From positions 1 through 7,838 of the forward strand of contig CAJTRU010000115.1 of assembly GCA_910579085.1 (NCBI GenBank): a stretch of 7,838 nt of DNA, given 5' to 3'. Under the pieces are notes generated by a model, which saw nothing but the letters and a program-made list of their open reading frames with translations, searched no databases and was not told the origin of the DNA. Made by a program: the position numbers and the translations under genes. The stretch's first letter is position 1. Every line of letters starts with the position of its first letter. The DNA is from an uncultured Lachnospiraceae bacterium (GTDB lineage Bacteria > Bacillota > Clostridia > Lachnospirales > Lachnospiraceae). Shown here piece by piece: positions 5,415 through 7,838 of this stretch.

Positions 5415-7550
5415 TTATTCTTTTAATTCAAACTGGTTTATAAGGCTGTGCAGGTGTAATGACTGCTGTGATAATTCTTTACTTGTAACAACACTTTCCT
5501 GTACTGCTGAATTATTAGACTGTACTACCTGCTCAATTAAATCTACATTCCTTGTAATCTCAAGAAGAGTTTCTTTCTGGTTTTGTGAAGCATCATTTAT
5601 TTTATTGGCAGACTCTGAAATCTCCTTTGCACCTTTCACAACAGCAGAAAGTGACTTTGCGGTATCATCCGCAATAGCAGTACCATTCTTTACTGCTGAC
5701 AATGAATGGCTTATCAGCTCTGTTGTCTGGTTTACTGATTCGGCACTTCTTAAAGCAAGCTCCCTTATTTCTGATGCTACTACTGCAAATCCCTTACCAG
5801 CTTCCCCAGCTCTTGAAGCTTCTACAGATGCATTAAGTGAAAGCAGGTTTGTCTGTGTTGCAATATCTTCTATTGTTTTAATAATTTTCTCAATTCCAGC
5901 AGAAGACTCACGTATTTCTGCCATTGCACTTGTAAGTTTATCCATTTCTTCATTGCTCTTTGTAATATTCTTGCCTATTTCAATAATGGACAAATTCATA
6001 TTGTGTGCATCCTCTGCATTGGCAGTAACATCACGTGACAGGTTTTCAAGCGAAGATGCCAGGCCGTCTATTGCTGACGCCTGCTCCACAGCTCCCTGTG
6101 AAAGCACCTGCGCACCAGATGATACACTAGAAGAACCATTTGCCACATTATCCGCTGAAACAGTCATCTGGCGCAATGTATTGTTTAATGATTGTGCAAT
6201 CTTTTCAATTGAAGTCTGTATTGGTATAAAATCACCAATATATTTCTGGTTAATTGTTACATTCATATTATTTCCAGCCATTTTAGAAAGCTGCTGTGAA
6301 ATATCATTTACATAATTGTCCATTGTAATACTTATATTATTAATAGCACTTGCAAGACGCCCAAGTTCATCATTTGATTTAACAGGAAGGTTAATCTTAA
6401 GGCTTCCCGCTTCAAGCTGTGCAGCGCCCCATAAAATATCTTTAACTGGTGACAGTGATTTTTTAATTATAAAATAAATAATAGCAAGCAGTGTTACACC
6501 AACAACAGCCACAACCCATATAAGCTTCATGGAGTCCCTCTTAATAGGTGCAGTATATTCGCTGTCATCAACTGCAAGATACAATGTCCAGTAATTCCCG
6601 CTGCTTAATTTCAGTGGCACTACAACAGAAACACCTTTTTCCTTTGTTGCATAATTAATAACATCATCATTAATTACAGAAAGGGTGTTCACATTGTTAT
6701 CATCTTGCATACTTTTCAGCTTCTGTACATCTTTTATAATATTTCCATAACCTGCTTCTTCAGCAGTTATTCCTACTAAATCAGGATTTTTTGAATCTGT
6801 AAGTACAGTCCCGTCTTCTGCAAGAGTTACCATATGTGTAGAAGAATAACCTGTCTGGGCATAATTCTGTGTCTGCATATCTGCAAGTGCAAGGTCACAG
6901 CCTGCTACCCCAAGAAACTCCCCTGTAGCATCATAAACAGGTGCAATTATGCTTATCATCATAATATTCCTGCCCTGCAATTCATATACATATGGTTCAT
7001 AAACATATACATCGCCTGTTTCTTTTATTTGTTTATAATATTCCTTATCAAAGTTATCAAATGCATCTTCATGTTTTTCAAAAACAACATCTTCTCCATC
7101 TTCACTAAAATATGCAATAGCTTCATAAGCAATGTCTTTTTTATGTACCCTGTATGGCAGCCCGTCTGCATTAGCAATGGTATTTTGCTCAAAATAGGCA
7201 AATACTGTAGTAAAGTTCTTATCCCCAAGCAGCACGCCAGCAAGTGCATTATCAATGGCGTCCCTCTGCTGTCTTGGCGGAAGCGCTGAAATGTTCCTTA
7301 ATGAGTTAGCAAATCCCCTTGCCTGCCCATAAGCATTTTCAATCATATTTTCAATTAAAAATGTGTTTTCATAAGCAACCGACACAAGCTTGCCTTTTGT
7401 GACACTGCTTAATGAGTCCATAGAAATATTGCCTGATACAGCTACAATCAAAAAAAACATGGCAGCAATAATAATCACCAGCCTGGCAATAATTCTTTTA
7501 CTAATACTTTTAGAAGATATCTTACCGTAATTTTTCTTATTTTGTAACAT
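5415..7550 (-). CDS. Methyl-accepting chemotaxis protein with dCACHE sensor (711 aa)
   Basis: This is a transmembrane chemoreceptor that signals through CheW and CheA to the flagellar motor. In order: a short cytoplasmic N-terminus; TM1 at about 20-39; an extracellular double-CACHE sensor (about 44-338); TM2 at about 343-362; a HAMP domain (about 363-416, with SPVKD and NDELGRLASAINN); a linker helix with YIGDFIPIQTSIEKIAQSLNN (437-457); and a long coiled-coil signalling domain (about 465-711). The hairpin tip, about 561-600, carries EDIATQTNLLSLNASVEASRAGEAGKGFAVVASEIRELA, nearly invariant in the family. The membrane-distal CACHE module has YYKQIKETG-(5)-EPYVYE and, later, GVAGCDLAL. Compared with the amino-acid-binding dCACHE motif, the tyrosines (172, 187) and aspartate (219) seem kept, but the arginine and tryptophan seem replaced by K169 and Y171, so the ligand is uncertain. 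No C-terminal CheR/CheB-tethering pentapeptide is present; it ends QFELKE. AGGAGG lies 8 bases before the ATG. It appears to be a single-gene unit. Confidence 0.96.
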   Translation of the reverse strand: MLQNKKNYGKISSKSISKRIIARLVIIIAAMFFLIVAVSGNISMDSLSSVTKGKLVSVAYENTFLIENMIENAYGQARGFANSLRNISALPPRQQRDAIDNALAGVLLGDKNFTTVFAYFEQNTIANADGLPYRVHKKDIAYEAIAYFSEDGEDVVFEKHEDAFDNFDKEYYKQIKETGDVYVYEPYVYELQGRNIMMISIIAPVYDATGEFLGVAGCDLALADMQTQNYAQTGYSSTHMVTLAEDGTVLTDSKNPDLVGITAEEAGYGNIIKDVQKLKSMQDDNNVNTLSVINDDVINYATKEKGVSVVVPLKLSSGNYWTLYLAVDDSEYTAPIKRDSMKLIWVVAVVGVTLLAIIYFIIKKSLSPVKDILWGAAQLEAGSLKINLPVKSNDELGRLASAINNISITMDNYVNDISQQLSKMAGNNMNVTINQKYIGDFIPIQTSIEKIAQSLNNTLRQMTVSADNVANGSSSVSSGAQVLSQGAVEQASAIDGLASSLENLSRDVTANAEDAHNMNLSIIEIGKNITKSNEEMDKLTSAMAEIRESSAGIEKIIKTIEDIATQTNLLSLNASVEASRAGEAGKGFAVVASEIRELALRSAESVNQTTELISHSLSAVKNGTAIADDTAKSLSAVVKGAKEISESANKINDASQNQKETLLEITRNVDLIEQVVQSNNSAVQESVVTSKELSQQSLHLHSLINQFELKE

Positions 7551-7598
7551 AAAAAAAGCCTCCTGGTTAAATTTGTATCTTTGGAAATATATGTTTTT

Positions 7599-7628
7599 AT
7601 TATACGATTAATCCTGGTATTGTGTCAA
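7599..7628 (-). promoter_or_regulatory. Consensus sigma-A promoter of the chemoreceptor gene
   Basis: On the minus strand TTGACA (7623-7628) and TATAAT (7599-7604) are both perfect hexamers separated by 18 bases. Transcription would start near 7592, giving a leader of about 40 bases before the ATG at 7550. There is no match to the motility sigma-D pattern (TAAA-N15-GCCGATAA). Just upstream of the -35, AAGATAA (7633-7639) and TTATCTT (7662-7668) form a 7-bp inverted repeat that could bind a regulator, although it may be chance in AT-rich DNA. Confidence 0.8.
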
Positions 7629-7683
7629 TTATAAGATAATAAAAGATGGGATAATTTCCAGTTATCTTGTGTTGGTGTAAAAA

Positions 7684-7838
7684 CGGACGGTTTTTAGTGC
7701 CAGAGCCAGAATATTCCGTACAGGGGCATGCTTCCGCTATGTTAACCCACGCAGCGGCACATAAAACCATATATTTAATGTTACAAAATAAACTTACGTT
7801 TCTTTCGTAACATTAAATATATGGCTTAAATGCCGGCG
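7684..7838 (+). repeat. Palindromic dispersed repeat, copy 3 (right part cut off by window end)
   Basis: This copy has the same orientation as copy 1. It begins at CGGACGGTTT, matching the outer end of copy 2 read in reverse, then GTGCCAGAGCCAGAATATTCC, GGGGCATGC, GTTAACCCACGCAGCGGCAC and the apical hairpin. In the hairpin 7767-7784 pairs perfectly with 7807-7824 over 18 bp, and inside it AAAC (7790-7793) pairs with GTTT (7798-7801) around TTAC. The second arm begins (GGCTTAAATGCCGGCG) and leaves the window. Relative to copy 1, the apical stem has a T-A pair (7770-7821) where copy 1 has G-C (31-82). It lies upstream of the chemoreceptor promoter, with no gene between. Confidence 0.85.

Noticed and set aside
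5401..6315. 304-codon open frame opposite the chemoreceptor
   Set aside because: It is a serine-rich shadow of the antisense strand of the conserved signalling domain, with no ribosome site. The minus-strand frame contains the invariant receptor tip.
6834..7289. 151-codon plus-strand frame opposite the sensor domain
   Set aside because: It is antisense to the dCACHE domain, with cysteine- and isoleucine-rich composition typical of shadow frames and no start signal.

Overview
The window looks like chromosomal DNA of a spore-forming, motile, AT-rich Firmicute. A clostridial, probably Lachnospiraceae-like, bacterium is the best guess. The reasons are the low G+C, purine-rich Shine-Dalgarno sites (GGGGGGAG, GGGAGGA, AGGAGG), an alpha/beta-type small acid-soluble spore protein, a dCACHE chemoreceptor of Firmicute type, and heavy use of AT-rich codons. 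The genus cannot be settled from the sequence alone.

Layout. Positions 1-584 hold two copies of a roughly 200-bp palindromic repeat in opposite orientation, separated by 226 bp of non-coding DNA. Copy 1 (1-157) is cut by the window start. Copy 2 (384-584) is complete. A third copy begins at 7684 and runs off the right end. Next come two plus-strand genes of unknown function, a seven-helix membrane protein (734-2002) and a two-helix membrane-anchored protein (2107-3402). They probably form one transcription unit and end at a hairpin terminator (3430-3459). The rest is on the minus strand: cysteinyl-tRNA synthetase cysS (3516-4931), a 70-residue alpha/beta SASP (5037-5249), and a 711-residue methyl-accepting chemotaxis protein (5415-7550). 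The chemoreceptor has a consensus TTGACA-N18-TATAAT promoter at 7599-7628.

How they fit together. cysS is housekeeping, the SASP coats spore DNA, and the chemoreceptor senses an extracellular ligand and feeds CheA/CheW. They share a strand but probably not a programme. The two unknown membrane proteins are adjacent and may act together. The least ordinary content is the repeat family. Each copy can fold almost end to end into one long hairpin, and several base pairs change on both sides between copies. Reading frames across it are not conserved, so structure rather than coding appears to be kept.
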